Shown here: positions 37,821 to 46,372 of the stretch, in pieces
Layout: the number at the start of each line of letters is the position of its first letter
Position numbering within the stretch: position 1 is the first letter of the stretch
Assembly: GCA_020848745.1 (NCBI GenBank)
Contig: JADLHM010000092.1
Span: forward strand, 1 to 64,000
Source: Deltaproteobacteria bacterium
Lineage (GTDB): Bacteria; Desulfobacterota; Binatia; UTPRO1
DNA: 64,000 bases
Direction of reading: 5' to 3'
Program-made: the position numbers and the translations under genes
The notes under the pieces: generated by a model
What the model was told of the DNA's origin: nothing
The model's input: only the letters and a program-made list of their open reading frames with translations
Database searches by the model: none

Positions 37821-38537
37821 TCACCGGGACCCGCGGGCCTTGCCGATGGCCGTGAACGCCGCGGTTGCGGCCGCGAGCCGGCGCACCGCGAGCACGGCGA
37901 ACTCGGAGCCGAGATCGAGAACCTTGATCGGCTGATACCGCTCGATGACGGCGCGATACGCGTCCTCGACGACGGCCGCGGACGCGCCGGGCGCGAGCCC
38001 GAGCGCGGCATAGGCCGTCGCGAGCGGGTCGGACGTCGGAGCCGGCGGCGCTCCGGCCGTCTCGGATGCCGCGGCGGGGCTCGTCTCGGCCCACGCCGCC
38101 GCGACCGGCCGCGGCGCGGCCTCCCCCCGCGGCTCCGCGAGCACCGATGCCCCGGTCACCGCGGCCGCGGTCCGCACCACGTGCGCGACGATCGCCGGCG
38201 CCACGTCGAGCGCGTCGCCGATGCGGCCGAGGAGCGCGACCTCGCGCGGATCGAGCTCGCCGTCACTCGCGGCGATGTCGGCGAGCGCCGCGAGGATAGT
38301 GCCGCCGCCGTCCGGGTAGGCGTCGAGCAGCACGGCGCAGGCAGCACCGACATCGATCGGTCCGTCCACGGCGCGTGCGAGTTCGTCCCGGGTCGCGGGC
38401 TCGAGCGCCCCGAGGCCGAGCCGGACGAGCCCGGCGGCGGCGGCGATCTCGGCGCTGGTCACACGGGCGTCGGCCGCCATCACGGCCGCGGCGAGGCGCG
38501 CGATCGAACGGCGTGGATCGACAACGAGGTCCGTCAT
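37821..38537 (-). CDS. TerB-like protein with degenerate J domain (DjlA-like)
   Basis: A protein of 238 residues. The N-terminal helical half (about 5-130) fits the TerB/DjlA fold, with ACIDIC-type pairs in IAASDGELDPREVALLGRIG and VMAADARVTSAEI. The C-terminal part (about 170-235) resembles a J domain, AYAALGLAPGASAAVVEDAY. The HPD tripeptide that stimulates DnaK is replaced by RYQPIKV, so co-chaperone activity is doubtful. GGAGG precedes the ATG. A TGGCAC element lies 28 bp upstream of the start. Confidence 0.65.
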   Translation of the reverse strand: MTDLVVDPRRSIARLAAAVMAADARVTSAEIAAAAGLVRLGLGALEPATRDELARAVDGPIDVGAACAVLLDAYPDGGGTILAALADIAASDGELDPREVALLGRIGDALDVAPAIVAHVVRTAAAVTGASVLAEPRGEAAPRPVAAAWAETSPAAASETAGAPPAPTSDPLATAYAALGLAPGASAAVVEDAYRAVIERYQPIKVLDLGSEFAVLAVRRLAAATAAFTAIGKARGSR

Positions 38538-38549
38538 GCCTCCACGACA

Positions 38550-38565
38550 AGCGAAGCGCGTGCCA
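38550..38565 (-). promoter_or_regulatory. Sigma-54-like -24/-12 element before the TerB/J gene
   Basis: The minus strand reads TGGCACGCGCTTCGCT, differing from TGGCAC-N5-TTGCW at one position. Its -12 GC pair would place the transcript start within 2 nt of the ATG at 38537, so it may be coincidental or give a leaderless transcript. Confidence 0.3.
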
Positions 38566-38734
38566 GCCTGGGAGGCACGTGGCGCCGCGGCGGTGTTCGC
38601 AATTCTGGCAAGAAAACGGCGGCGTGCTTCCCGAAGAACCGGACGTCGGGCCCGCGGCGTCCGCGAGGCGTCGCCATCCGGACGCGGCGCGCTCGTTGCC
38701 GTGCGGGCCCCTCGTCCTCTATAGCTCCACGTCC

Positions 38735-39169
38735 ATGGACTCCCGGATCCGCGCGCGCCTCGTCTTCCACGGGGCGGTCGTCGTCCTGCTCGGCCTGCTC
38801 GCCGGCTTCCCGCACGCGTTCGTCCTGACCGGCCAGATCGCCGGCGAGGAGCGCGCCTGGCGCATGGCGCACCTCGAAGGACTCCTGAACGGCATGCTGA
38901 CCATGCTCGCGGGCGCCGTCGGCGGATCGCTCGTGCTCTCGGCGAGCCAGCAGCGCTGGCTCGTCTGGTCGCTCGCCGCCGCCGCCTACGGCAACGTGGT
39001 CGCCTCGGTGCTCGGCGCGACCTTCAGCGTGCGCGGCCTGGCGCTCGCCGCGCCGCCCGCGAACGCGATCGTGAACCTGCTCTTCTGGCTCGCGATCGTC
39101 GGCGTGTTCGTCGGCGTCGGGCTGCTCGTCGCCGGCGCCGCGGCCGCCGTCCACGCCGGGCGACGCTAG
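38735..39169 (+). CDS. Four-helix membrane protein resembling styrene-oxide isomerase (StyC)
   Basis: A protein of 144 residues with four predicted membrane helices. An early GxxxG-rich helix begins LVFHGAVVVLLGLLAGFPHA, WRMAHLEGLLNGMLTMLAG follows, and then YGNVVASVLGATFSVRGLAL. The AHxxGxLNGM pattern and the later GN..FS.RGL pattern recall styrene-oxide isomerase, a small heme b membrane enzyme. The match is from memory of the family and needs testing. Stop codons of this gene and corA overlap in CTAG. Confidence 0.5.
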   Translation: MDSRIRARLVFHGAVVVLLGLLAGFPHAFVLTGQIAGEERAWRMAHLEGLLNGMLTMLAGAVGGSLVLSASQQRWLVWSLAAAAYGNVVASVLGATFSVRGLALAAPPANAIVNLLFWLAIVGVFVGVGLLVAGAAAAVHAGRR

Positions 39170-40266
39170 AGAACCTCGGAGCCCGCGCGCGCCCGGCGCC
39201 GCCCGCTCCCGAGCCAGCCGCGGCGGCGGAAGAACCCCAGCATGCCGAGCGCTGTCGCCACCATGACGGCGAGCACCACGAAGTAGCCGACCGGCGAGCG
39301 CAGCTCGGGCATGTTCTCGAAGTTCATGCCGTAGATGCCGGCGATGAAGGTGAGCGGGATGAAGACGCTCGACATGAGCGTCAGCACCTTCATCACCTCG
39401 TTGGTGCGATGGCCGATCGTCGAGAGGTGCAGCTCCGAGAGGCCGACCGCCATCTCGCGCGCCGAGTCGATCATCTCGACGATCTGCGACACGTGATCGA
39501 ACGTGTCGCGGAGATAGAGCTGCACCGCCTCGGACACGAAGGGCGTCTTCTCGCGCACGAGCTGGCTCACGGCCTCGCGCTGCGGCCACGCCACCCGCCT
39601 GAGCACCGCGAGCTGGCGGCGCAGCCGGTGCAGCCGCCCGAGCGCATCGCACTCCGGATCGTCGACGATCTCGTCCTCGAGCGCCTCGAGCTCCTCGGAG
39701 ATCTGCTCGGCCAGCGGGTAGTAGTGGTCGATCATCGTGTCGAGGAGCGCGTACGCGAGATAGTCCGGGCCCGAGGACCGCATCGGCCCGAGCCCGGCGC
39801 GCAGGCGTTCGCGGGCGGCATCGAAGAAGCCGAGGAAGCGGACCTGGAAGGTGAGCAGGTGGCGCGGTCCGATCAGCATGCAGACCTGCGGCGTGTCGAC
39901 GCCACCGCCGTCGTCGAGGATCGGCAAGCGCGCGATCACGAGCTGGTGGTTCGGGTACACCTCCGACTTCGCCCGCTGCGGCACGTTCACCGCGTCCTCG
40001 AGCGCGAGCGGGTGGATGTCGAAGATGCTCCCGATCCTCCTGAGCACGACCTCGTCGCCGAGCCCCTGCACGTCGATCCAGCACATCCCGGGCGCGTCGC
40101 GAAACGCCGCGAGGTCGTCGACGTTCGCGACCTCCACCTCGCGGATGCCGGCGGCGTCGTAGGCCGTCACCTTCAGGCGCGGCGGCGGCGAGCCCGCGGG
40201 GATCGCGAGGGTGCCGGGCCGCGCGCCGATCGGTGGATGGGCCTTGCGGAACATCGCCTCAGACAC
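39166..40266 (-). CDS. corA: CorA-family divalent cation channel
   Basis: A protein of 366 residues. The large cytoplasmic N-terminal domain is followed by a long helix and two C-terminal membrane helices. The selectivity motif YGMNFENMPE follows the first, SSVFIPLTFIAGI. The family transports Mg2+, Co2+ or Ni2+. It starts 7 bp inside the 3' end of the amidase gene, so the two are probably cotranscribed. An ATG at 40254 is an alternative start. Confidence 0.93.
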   Translation of the reverse strand: MSEAMFRKAHPPIGARPGTLAIPAGSPPPRLKVTAYDAAGIREVEVANVDDLAAFRDAPGMCWIDVQGLGDEVVLRRIGSIFDIHPLALEDAVNVPQRAKSEVYPNHQLVIARLPILDDGGGVDTPQVCMLIGPRHLLTFQVRFLGFFDAARERLRAGLGPMRSSGPDYLAYALLDTMIDHYYPLAEQISEELEALEDEIVDDPECDALGRLHRLRRQLAVLRRVAWPQREAVSQLVREKTPFVSEAVQLYLRDTFDHVSQIVEMIDSAREMAVGLSELHLSTIGHRTNEVMKVLTLMSSVFIPLTFIAGIYGMNFENMPELRSPVGYFVVLAVMVATALGMLGFFRRRGWLGSGRRRARAGSEVL

Positions 40267-41719
40267 CCGAGGGTGGGACGTAGCCCCCGATCACGTCGGC
40301 GAGCCGGCGCGCGAAGTCGATCGTCGTGCGGTCCTCGAGGTACGGACCGACGATCTGGAACCCGACGGGCAGACCGGCCGGCGTGCGGCCGATCGGTACG
40401 GCCGTCGCCGGCAGCAGCGCCATCGTCACGAGCCCGGCCCAGACGATGAGCTCGATGTACGAGCGCTCGAGGCCGTTCACGCGGATCGTGCGCGAGAGCA
40501 GCGTATCGCCGTGGTCGTGCGCGATCGCGGGCACCGGCCAGATCGGGCAGATCAGGACGTCGAAGCGCGTGAAGAACTCCGCCCAGCCGCGGCGGATCTG
40601 CTGGCGCTCCTCGTCGACCGCGATCCAGTCGCGCGCCGGCAGCGTGACGGCGCGGACGAAGCGGTCGAAGAGGTTCGCGTCGTCGGGCGGCGTCGCGGCG
40701 GCGACGCGCGCCAGCTCCGCCACCTCCTCCACGGTCATGCCGCCCGAGAGGATCGGCCAGAGGAGCTTCTCGTAGAGGCGGTGCACCACGCCGAGATCCG
40801 CGACCGGCCGCGCCCGTTCGTCGACCGCGACGCCCGCCGAGCGCAGCGCCGCCACCGTCGCGGCGCCGTGCGCCCGCACCTCGGCGTCGACCGGGCCGAA
40901 GGGATCGTCCATCCACACCGCGACGCGGTAGTCGCGCAGCGCGTGCCGGCGGGGCGGCGGGAGCGTGAGGCGCCAGCCCGCAGCGTCCGCCGCATCGGGA
41001 CCGGCGAGCACGTCGAGGAGGAGCGCCAGGTCGTCGGCGCTCCGCGCCAAGGGGCCCATCACCCCGAGATCGTACTCGCCGAGCGCGCCCGGCGGCCCGG
41101 GAATGTGGCCGCGCGACGGGACGATCCCGTGGGTCGGCTTGTGGCCGTAGATGCCGCAGCAATGGGCCGGACAGCGGATCGAGCCTCCGATGTCGCTGCC
41201 GATCTCCGCGCCCGCGAGCCCGGCGGCGATCGCGACCGCCGCGCCGCCCGAAGACCCGCCGCAGGTGCGCTCGAGGTTCCATGGATTCCGCGTGATGCCG
41301 AAGATCGGGTTGTAGGTCTGGACGTCCGCCGCGTAGGTCGGGGTATTCGTCTTCCCGAAGATGATGGCGCCCGCGGCACGCGCGCGCTCGACGACCGTCG
41401 CGTCGGAGCCCGGGATGTAGCCCGAGAGCAGCGTCGCCCCCGCCGTCGTGCGGAGGCCCGCGGTCTCGAGCGTGTCCTTGATGGTCATCGGCAGCCCGTG
41501 AAGCGGCCCGAGCGTCGCGATGCCGCGCCTGCGCGCGGTGTCGGCGGCATCGGCGGCGCGGCGCGCCCGTTCCACGTCGAGGGTCACGACGGCGTTGAGG
41601 GCGCCGTTCAGCCGCTCGACGCGCGCCAGGTAGTGGTCGAGGAGCTCCCGGGCGCCGAGGTCGCCCTTCTTGAGCGCGGCGACGAGCTCGACGGCGGGGC
41701 GGAGGGCGAGGTCGGTCAT
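40259..41719 (-). CDS. Amidase signature family enzyme
   Basis: A protein of 486 residues. The Ser-cisSer-Lys triad is visible: the lysine in MTIKDTLETAGLRT, and the glycine/serine-rich loops CGGSSGGAAVAIAAG and GSDIGGSIRCPAHCCGIYG. GatA is less likely because no gatB or gatC is nearby, and residues around the loop (RCPAHCCGIYGHKPTHG) fit broad-range amidases such as indoleacetamide or nylon-oligomer types. Substrate unknown. The ATG at 41719 starts the conserved protein; the frame continues open upstream into a nucleotidyltransferase fragment. Confidence 0.85.
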   Translation of the reverse strand: MTDLALRPAVELVAALKKGDLGARELLDHYLARVERLNGALNAVVTLDVERARRAADAADTARRRGIATLGPLHGLPMTIKDTLETAGLRTTAGATLLSGYIPGSDATVVERARAAGAIIFGKTNTPTYAADVQTYNPIFGITRNPWNLERTCGGSSGGAAVAIAAGLAGAEIGSDIGGSIRCPAHCCGIYGHKPTHGIVPSRGHIPGPPGALGEYDLGVMGPLARSADDLALLLDVLAGPDAADAAGWRLTLPPPRRHALRDYRVAVWMDDPFGPVDAEVRAHGAATVAALRSAGVAVDERARPVADLGVVHRLYEKLLWPILSGGMTVEEVAELARVAAATPPDDANLFDRFVRAVTLPARDWIAVDEERQQIRRGWAEFFTRFDVLICPIWPVPAIAHDHGDTLLSRTIRVNGLERSYIELIVWAGLVTMALLPATAVPIGRTPAGLPVGFQIVGPYLEDRTTIDFARRLADVIGGYVPPSGV

Positions 41720-41844
41720 GGGTCGCTTCCGTAGCAAAGCGGCGGCCGAGGGGACAGTGCGTGCGGAGCCGACGCACCACGAGCGCAACGACTCAGGCAC
41801 CCACTCGATGCCCCCGGCGACGTCAGCAGCATCGAGGGCATCGG

Positions 41845-42034
41845 CGCCGGCCAGCCAGGGCGCCATGTCGAGCGCGCGCCCGTTGGCCTCGACTTCCCAT
41901 CGCCGGCGCGCCTCGGGGTCACGATCGACGAGCGCGCGGCCCTCGCGCACGATCCGGCCGACCAATGCAGGAGCAGCCGATCCGAGATCCACTACGTCCA
42001 CGGGCGTCCCCTCCGCCGAGGTGCGCGCCGGCAT
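41845..42034 (-). pseudogene. C-terminal fragment of an MNT-type nucleotidyltransferase
   Basis: In the same open frame as the amidase, upstream of its start, the translation VDVVDLGSAAPALVGRIVRE followed by GRALVDRDPEARRRWEVEA resembles the C-terminal end of MNT/MntA-type nucleotidyltransferases. There the pattern is VDLVDLxxAPPLLxxRVLREGRxLYERDP. The catalytic GSxARG and SDxDL part is missing. I read it as a decayed remnant joined by chance to the amidase frame. Confidence 0.5.
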
Positions 42035-42148
42035 CTGATCGCAGCATTGCCCCACACGCGCGTGTCACCACGTGATTCATCCGGGTCTCGTCCTCGTGAG
42101 GTGATCGGAGCCTTCGCGGCGTCCGGCGTCGCTGCTATGGTGACCCGC

Positions 42149-42340
42149 ATGGACGCATTACGTCGCGATGCCCTCGAACGTGCGCGTCGCACCCCACCGG
42201 AGGTGCGGGCCGCCCAGGCCCTCCAGGCAATACGTCTGGGCATTCGCCTTCGTCGCGCCGCTCTTCGGGTACGTCATCCCGACGCGTCGGACGAGGCGAT
42301 CGAAGCGCTCTTGCGCCGTTGGCTGTCCCGTGACGCTTGA
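42149..42340 (+). CDS. Small helical protein paired with a nucleotidyltransferase
   Basis: A helical protein of 63 residues, rich in arginine and alanine: RRDALERARRTPPEVRAAQA, then a helix ending EAIEALLRRWLS. Small proteins of this form often precede AbiEii/NTase-type genes, as here, where the next gene starts 11 bp before its stop. It may be an antitoxin-like or adaptor partner. The start could also be the ATG at 42137. Confidence 0.6.
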   Translation: MDALRRDALERARRTPPEVRAAQALQAIRLGIRLRRAALRVRHPDASDEAIEALLRRWLSRDA

Positions 42341-42929
42341 AACTCCCGAGGTCGTCCTGGCGGATGTCGCGCATCGCCTGGAAGGGCGCGGGGTGGCGTT
42401 CGCACTCGTCGGAGGCCTCGCCGTTTCCATTCGCAGCGAGGTCCGCTTTACCCGCGACGTCGATCTCGCGGTCGCCGTCGCCGGTGACGACGACATGGAA
42501 GCCCTGGTTCACCACCTGCGCGGGGTGGGCTACCGTTCGGTCGCCGTCGTAGAGCACGAAGTCCGCCGACGGCTGGCGACCGCACGCCTGGAATCGCCGA
42601 CGGGGATGCTGGTCGATCTCATCGCTGCATCGTGCGGAATCGAAGCGGAGGTCGTAGCGCGGGCCGAGCGTATCTCCATCGAGGGTGCCGGCACCATCCC
42701 CGTTGCGCGCCCCGAGGAGCTCCTGGCCATGAAGATCCTCTCGATGACCGAGCAGCGGCTGCAGGACCGTCTCGACGCGATCAACCTCGTGCTCGCCAAT
42801 CCGACGCTCGAGCTCGCCGAGGTGCGAGCCCTCCTTGCCCTCATCACGTCGCGCGGCTACGAGCGCGGCCAGGATCTGTCCGCCAAGCTTGACGAGCTAC
42901 TCGCCGCGGCCCGCGCCCACACTACCTGA
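42330..42929 (+). CDS. AbiEii-like nucleotidyltransferase
   Basis: A protein of 199 residues from a GTG overlapping the previous gene. The fold is visible in VAFALVGGLAVSIRSEVRFT and RDVDLAVAVAGDDD: GG followed by S, then the D-x-D metal pair. The C-terminal LLAMKILSMTEQRLQDRLDA fits the helical half. Related proteins are toxins of AbiE-type systems that modify tRNA or other substrates, but housekeeping roles exist too. Paired with the 63-residue gene. Confidence 0.75.
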   Translation: MTLETPEVVLADVAHRLEGRGVAFALVGGLAVSIRSEVRFTRDVDLAVAVAGDDDMEALVHHLRGVGYRSVAVVEHEVRRRLATARLESPTGMLVDLIAASCGIEAEVVARAERISIEGAGTIPVARPEELLAMKILSMTEQRLQDRLDAINLVLANPTLELAEVRALLALITSRGYERGQDLSAKLDELLAAARAHTT

Positions 42930-43013
42930 GGTCGGAGATCGGCGACGAGCCGTTCGCACCATCATTTCGCGCCGGCTCGAAAGCGGCTCGACCGGACCCG
43001 GAACCCGCGAGAC

Positions 43014-43412
43014 TCACCCGGACCGGAACCGGCGGGGTGGAGGCACCGCCGGAGCCGAGCTGATCACGGCCACCCACTCGGACATGGCTACCTGCAGGAG
43101 CGACGACGGTTGCGCGCGCAGGGTCCGCCACTCGGCGGGTGTGTAGATCATCAGATCCATCGGCGGCAGACCTTTGCCGAGGCCGGGAACGTCACGAAAT
43201 CGATCGGGGAACGTCCGCGACGACGGCGCGACGAGGATCAGATCGATGTCGCTCTCGGCCGAGGCCTCGTCACGCGCGTAGCTTCCGAAGAGGTACGCTT
43301 CCGTCACGCACGCCGGCAAACGCCGGCGCAGCTTCGCCAAGAGCGCGGCGCGAGACACCGGAGACGGCCGCCTCCACGCCACCGCGGCCGATCGCTTCAC
43401 GGAGGTGATCAC
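43014..43412 (-). CDS. Minimal nucleotidyltransferase (MNT type)
   Basis: A protein of 132 residues with the MNT core: YLFGSYARDEASAESDIDLI holds G-S and D-x-D. The remainder, VPGLGKGLPPMDLMIYTPAE, fits the family's third strand. No HEPN partner gene lies next to it. The start is a GTG; a very strong AAAGGAGGT ends only three bases before it, and a 12 bp palindrome covers the start. It converges with the AbiEii-like gene across an 84 bp gap. Confidence 0.8.
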   Translation of the reverse strand: MITSVKRSAAVAWRRPSPVSRAALLAKLRRRLPACVTEAYLFGSYARDEASAESDIDLILVAPSSRTFPDRFRDVPGLGKGLPPMDLMIYTPAEWRTLRAQPSSLLQVAMSEWVAVISSAPAVPPPRRFRSG

Positions 43413-43414
43413 CT
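43403..43414. promoter_or_regulatory. 12 bp palindrome over the MNT gene start
   Basis: AGGTGATCACCT is a perfect palindrome that includes the GTG start and directly adjoins the Shine-Dalgarno sequence. It is a possible autoregulatory operator or an RNA hairpin limiting initiation. Confidence 0.35.
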
Positions 43415-44035
43415 ACCTCCTTTCGCGAGTGCTTTCTTGGCCGCGGCATGACCAATCGTTGACGCGGTTCTCCGTCACGCCTGCGGGACTATCACGCCGC
43501 CACGCCCGCCCCAACGGTGTACCCGCCGCTCTCCGCGTGCGGACACCGGTACCGTCGCCGCCGTCAGCAGCACGACGCGCGGCTTCTCCTTGCCGTCGCC
43601 GATCACGACCACGCTCGGTACCGTCACGAGCGCCCGGCCAAGGAACCGCGGCGTGTGGCGGACCGGGAAGCCGGCGGTGAACGCGTAGCCGGCACGCGGC
43701 AGCGCGACCGCGCGGAGACCGAGGACGCGCTCGGCCCGGCGCCGCGGTGTGGCCGTCCAACGATCGAAAACGGTAGCTCGTGGTCGGATCGTGGAATCGG
43801 GCAGAGGAGGACGCCGCGTGGGCTCATCTCCAGCGGGAACGCTAGTCCTCGTCCCCTTTCCGTTCTCGGATCTCTCGCGCTCCAAGCTGCGTGCACTACG
43901 CGACGCGCCCGAGAAGGCGGCCTGAAACCCGCCCCTTCGAGCTCGCCGGAATAGGCTCGAACCGGCGCACGCGGTGCCGTCGTCAGCTCGCGAAGGAGCG
44001 CGAGGATCTCCGACGGACGACCCTGCCCCCTCCCG
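43413..44035. other. Region of 620 bp without a confident gene
   Basis: An open minus-strand frame of 136 codons (43475-43885) has weaker third-position G/C than neighbours and no recognisable motif, so I do not call it. The segment may contain decayed sequence from the surrounding nucleotidyltransferase island. No repeats or integrase remnants were recognised. Confidence 0.4.
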
Positions 44036-44155
44036 TCAGCCGAGGCGGAGCAGGTTCACGAGCAGGCTCGAGAAGACGACCACGTAGACGACGAGCCAGA
44101 ACATCGTGAGCGGCCAGGGAGCCGGCGTGTCGAGACGACGCGGTGCGGCGGTCAT
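44036..44155 (-). CDS. Candidate 39-residue single-span membrane protein
   Basis: ATG at 44155 to TGA gives a protein whose first 15 residues are polar/proline-rich, followed by one hydrophobic helix PLTMFWLVVYVVVFSSLLVN and a basic end. Codon choice matches neighbours. No strong ribosome site is seen. Small one-span proteins like this are often respiratory-complex or transporter accessories, but nothing here proves a role. Confidence 0.4.
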   Translation of the reverse strand: MTAAPRRLDTPAPWPLTMFWLVVYVVVFSSLLVNLLRLG

Positions 44156-44325
44156 GCGGGCTGGGGTAGGCAAGGCGCGTGCCATACCCAAGACCGTGGA
44201 AACACGGCATTCATGATTCGGGGGATTCCGAACCCCGAGAAGAATCGCCCCGCGGGGTCGCGCCGCTGGGAAAGCCGGTCCGATCCGCGCTCGCGCGGGC
44301 GGCTCCGCCCGGATAGAAGGCGCCC

Positions 44326-44835
44326 GTGCTCCGTCACGGACCGGGTCGTTCCGCCCTCGCGGTCGCCGCCGCGCTCGCCCTCGCCGGCGGCTGCGCTCGC
44401 CCCGGCCGCTTCGATCCGACGCGCCTCGACCCGACGAGCCCGGCCTCCCTGGCCGCCGCCGCCGAGGACTTCCGCGCCGCGTGCGCGCCCTGCCACGGCG
44501 CCGACGCGCGCGGCACGGGCCCGGTCGCCGCGAGCCTGCGCCAGCCGCCGACGGATCTCACGCTGCTCGCGACGCGCCGCGGCGGGATCTTCCCGTTCGA
44601 CGACACGGTGGCGGTGATCGCCGGCGAGCGCGCGATCGACGCGCACGGTACTCGCGTGATGCCGATCTGGAGCTTCCGGCTCGGCGGCGGCGACGCGGCC
44701 TCGGCGGTCGCGTCGATCGACGCGCAGCGCCGGGTCGACATGCTCGCCCGCTACCTCGCGACGCTGCAGCGCCCGGCGCCGCCGCCGACCCCGACGAAGC
44801 CTTCCGCGCCGCCGCGGGCGCGCACGTCGCGCTGA
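44326..44835 (+). CDS. Monoheme cytochrome c lipoprotein
   Basis: A protein of 169 residues from a GTG. The signal peptide ends ALALAGGC, so it is probably a lipoprotein. One heme site, CAPCHGADARGTG, and a likely axial methionine in GTRVMPIW are present. A proline-rich tail closes the protein. It marks the left edge of the cytochrome/stress cluster and converges with the AMP-phosphorylase gene over 20 bp. Confidence 0.85.
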   Translation: MLRHGPGRSALAVAAALALAGGCARPGRFDPTRLDPTSPASLAAAAEDFRAACAPCHGADARGTGPVAASLRQPPTDLTLLATRRGGIFPFDDTVAVIAGERAIDAHGTRVMPIWSFRLGGGDAASAVASIDAQRRVDMLARYLATLQRPAPPPTPTKPSAPPRARTSR

Positions 44836-44855
44836 CGCGGTCCGCCGGCCGCGAC

Positions 44856-46361
44856 TCAGAACCCGTAGCGGATGATCTCCGGGTGCGCGTTCGCGTACGC
44901 GCACGCGAAATCGAGCTGGGCCCGGCTCTGGGCGTGGATCTCGAAGAGCGCCTCGCCGCGCGTCACGACGTCCCCGAGCGTCCGCAGGAGCTTCACCCCG
45001 GCGACGACGTTCGCGGGGGCGCCGGCGCGCTTCGCGACCCGCGCGATCTCCCAGCAGTCGATCTCGGCGATGCGGCCGTCGGCGGGCGCCGGGACGATCG
45101 CCCGATGCTGCGCCTCGGGCGGGAACGCGCGCCGCCCCTGCACGTCCACGATGCGCTCGAAGGCGGCGGCCGCGGCGCCCGAGTCGAGCGCCTGCTGCGC
45201 GGCGTGATAGCCGCCGGCCGCGGGCACCGCGCCGACCATCTCGAGGAGATGCGCGGCGAGGTACAGCGCCTTCTCGCGGAGGTCGCGCGGCGCGCTGCCG
45301 TCGCGCCGCAGCACGGCCAGCACGTCGAGCGCCTCCAGGCGCGGGCCGATGCCGCGGCCGATCGGGCCGCGCGCCTCGGTGACGAGCGTGTCGACGCGGA
45401 GCTCGATCGCCTCCGCGACCACGCGGAAGAGCGCCGCCAGATGCTCGGCGGCGACGTGGTCGCGGACCTTGGCGGTCGGGCCCACGGGAATGTCGATCAG
45501 CACGTGGGTCGCGCCGGCGGTCTTCTTCTTGGCGAGGATCGACGCCACCATCTGCGGCTCGGTGTCGATCTCCATCGGCCGCTCGACGGTGATCAGGATG
45601 TCGTCGGCGGGCGCGAGGTCGAGCGCCCCGCCCCACGCGATGCAGGCGCCCGCCCGCTCGACGACCCGGTGCAGCTCGGCCGGCGGCAGCGCGACCTCGG
45701 CGAGGAGCGCCATGGTGTCGGCGGTGCCGGCCGGGCTGGTGATCGCGCGCGACGAGGTCTTCGGGATCGTGACGCCGAGCGCGGCGAGGATCGGCACGAC
45801 GATCATGGTCGTGCGGTGGCCGGGAATGCCGCCGATGCAATGCTTGTCGGCGATGGGTCCGCGGCCGAAGTCGAGGCTCCGGCCGCGCGCGATCATGGCG
45901 CGGGTGAAATCGACGATCTCCCGCTCGTCGAGCGTCCGCAGCGCGCACGCCAGCACGAACATCGCGAGCTCGACCCGCGAGTAGCGGTGGCGGACGACGT
46001 CGCCGAGGATGGCGTCGAATCCGGCCCGGTCGAGCCGCTCACCACGGAGCTTCGCGCGCACGAGATCGACGCTGCGGGGCGCCGGCGCGATCGTCGCGTC
46101 GACGGGCGCGCCCTCCGGAAGCCCGAGGTCGCGGAATGCGACGTCCGAAAGCCCGATCTCGTCGGGCGCGATGAGCGCGTCGCGACAGAAGTTGAGGGTG
46201 CCCGTGAGCTCGCGCGGCTCGCCGCTCGCGGCGTCGACGCCGGCGACGCGCACGCGGTCGAGCACGTTGAAGCCGAGCGTGCCCGCGCGCACCGCCTCCT
46301 CGTGCACGAGGACGACGTGCTCGCGCATGGTGTCGATGCAGAGATGCTTCAGTCGGAACAC
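44856..46361 (-). CDS. AMP-phosphorylase-type nucleoside (monophosphate) phosphorylase
   Basis: A protein of 501 residues, the length of archaeal AMP phosphorylase (about 500) rather than DeoA (about 440). An N-terminal domain of about 85 residues precedes the helical and phosphate-binding domains. ADKHCIGGIPGHRTTMIVVP (171-190) and TSSRAITSPAGTADTM match the AMP-type site. The expected reaction is AMP + phosphate to adenine + ribose 1,5-bisphosphate. The next genes encode a beta-CASP nuclease and PRPP synthetase, which fits nucleotide recycling. GTG start with GAGGGAGG upstream. Confidence 0.85.
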   Translation of the reverse strand: MFRLKHLCIDTMREHVVLVHEEAVRAGTLGFNVLDRVRVAGVDAASGEPRELTGTLNFCRDALIAPDEIGLSDVAFRDLGLPEGAPVDATIAPAPRSVDLVRAKLRGERLDRAGFDAILGDVVRHRYSRVELAMFVLACALRTLDEREIVDFTRAMIARGRSLDFGRGPIADKHCIGGIPGHRTTMIVVPILAALGVTIPKTSSRAITSPAGTADTMALLAEVALPPAELHRVVERAGACIAWGGALDLAPADDILITVERPMEIDTEPQMVASILAKKKTAGATHVLIDIPVGPTAKVRDHVAAEHLAALFRVVAEAIELRVDTLVTEARGPIGRGIGPRLEALDVLAVLRRDGSAPRDLREKALYLAAHLLEMVGAVPAAGGYHAAQQALDSGAAAAAFERIVDVQGRRAFPPEAQHRAIVPAPADGRIAEIDCWEIARVAKRAGAPANVVAGVKLLRTLGDVVTRGEALFEIHAQSRAQLDFACAYANAHPEIIRYGF

Positions 46362-46372
46362 CCGCCCCTCCC

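Noticed and set aside
37545-38537. TerB/J protein and cytochrome as one selenoprotein or read-through fusion across the TGA
   Set aside because: The TerB/J part has no signal peptide and would be cytoplasmic, while heme attachment needs export. No selenocysteine hairpin is evident. A remnant is the simpler reading.
43475-43885. Minus-strand frame of 136 codons as a gene
   Set aside because: No motif is recognisable, third-position G/C is weaker than in neighbours, and arginine/proline content is high.
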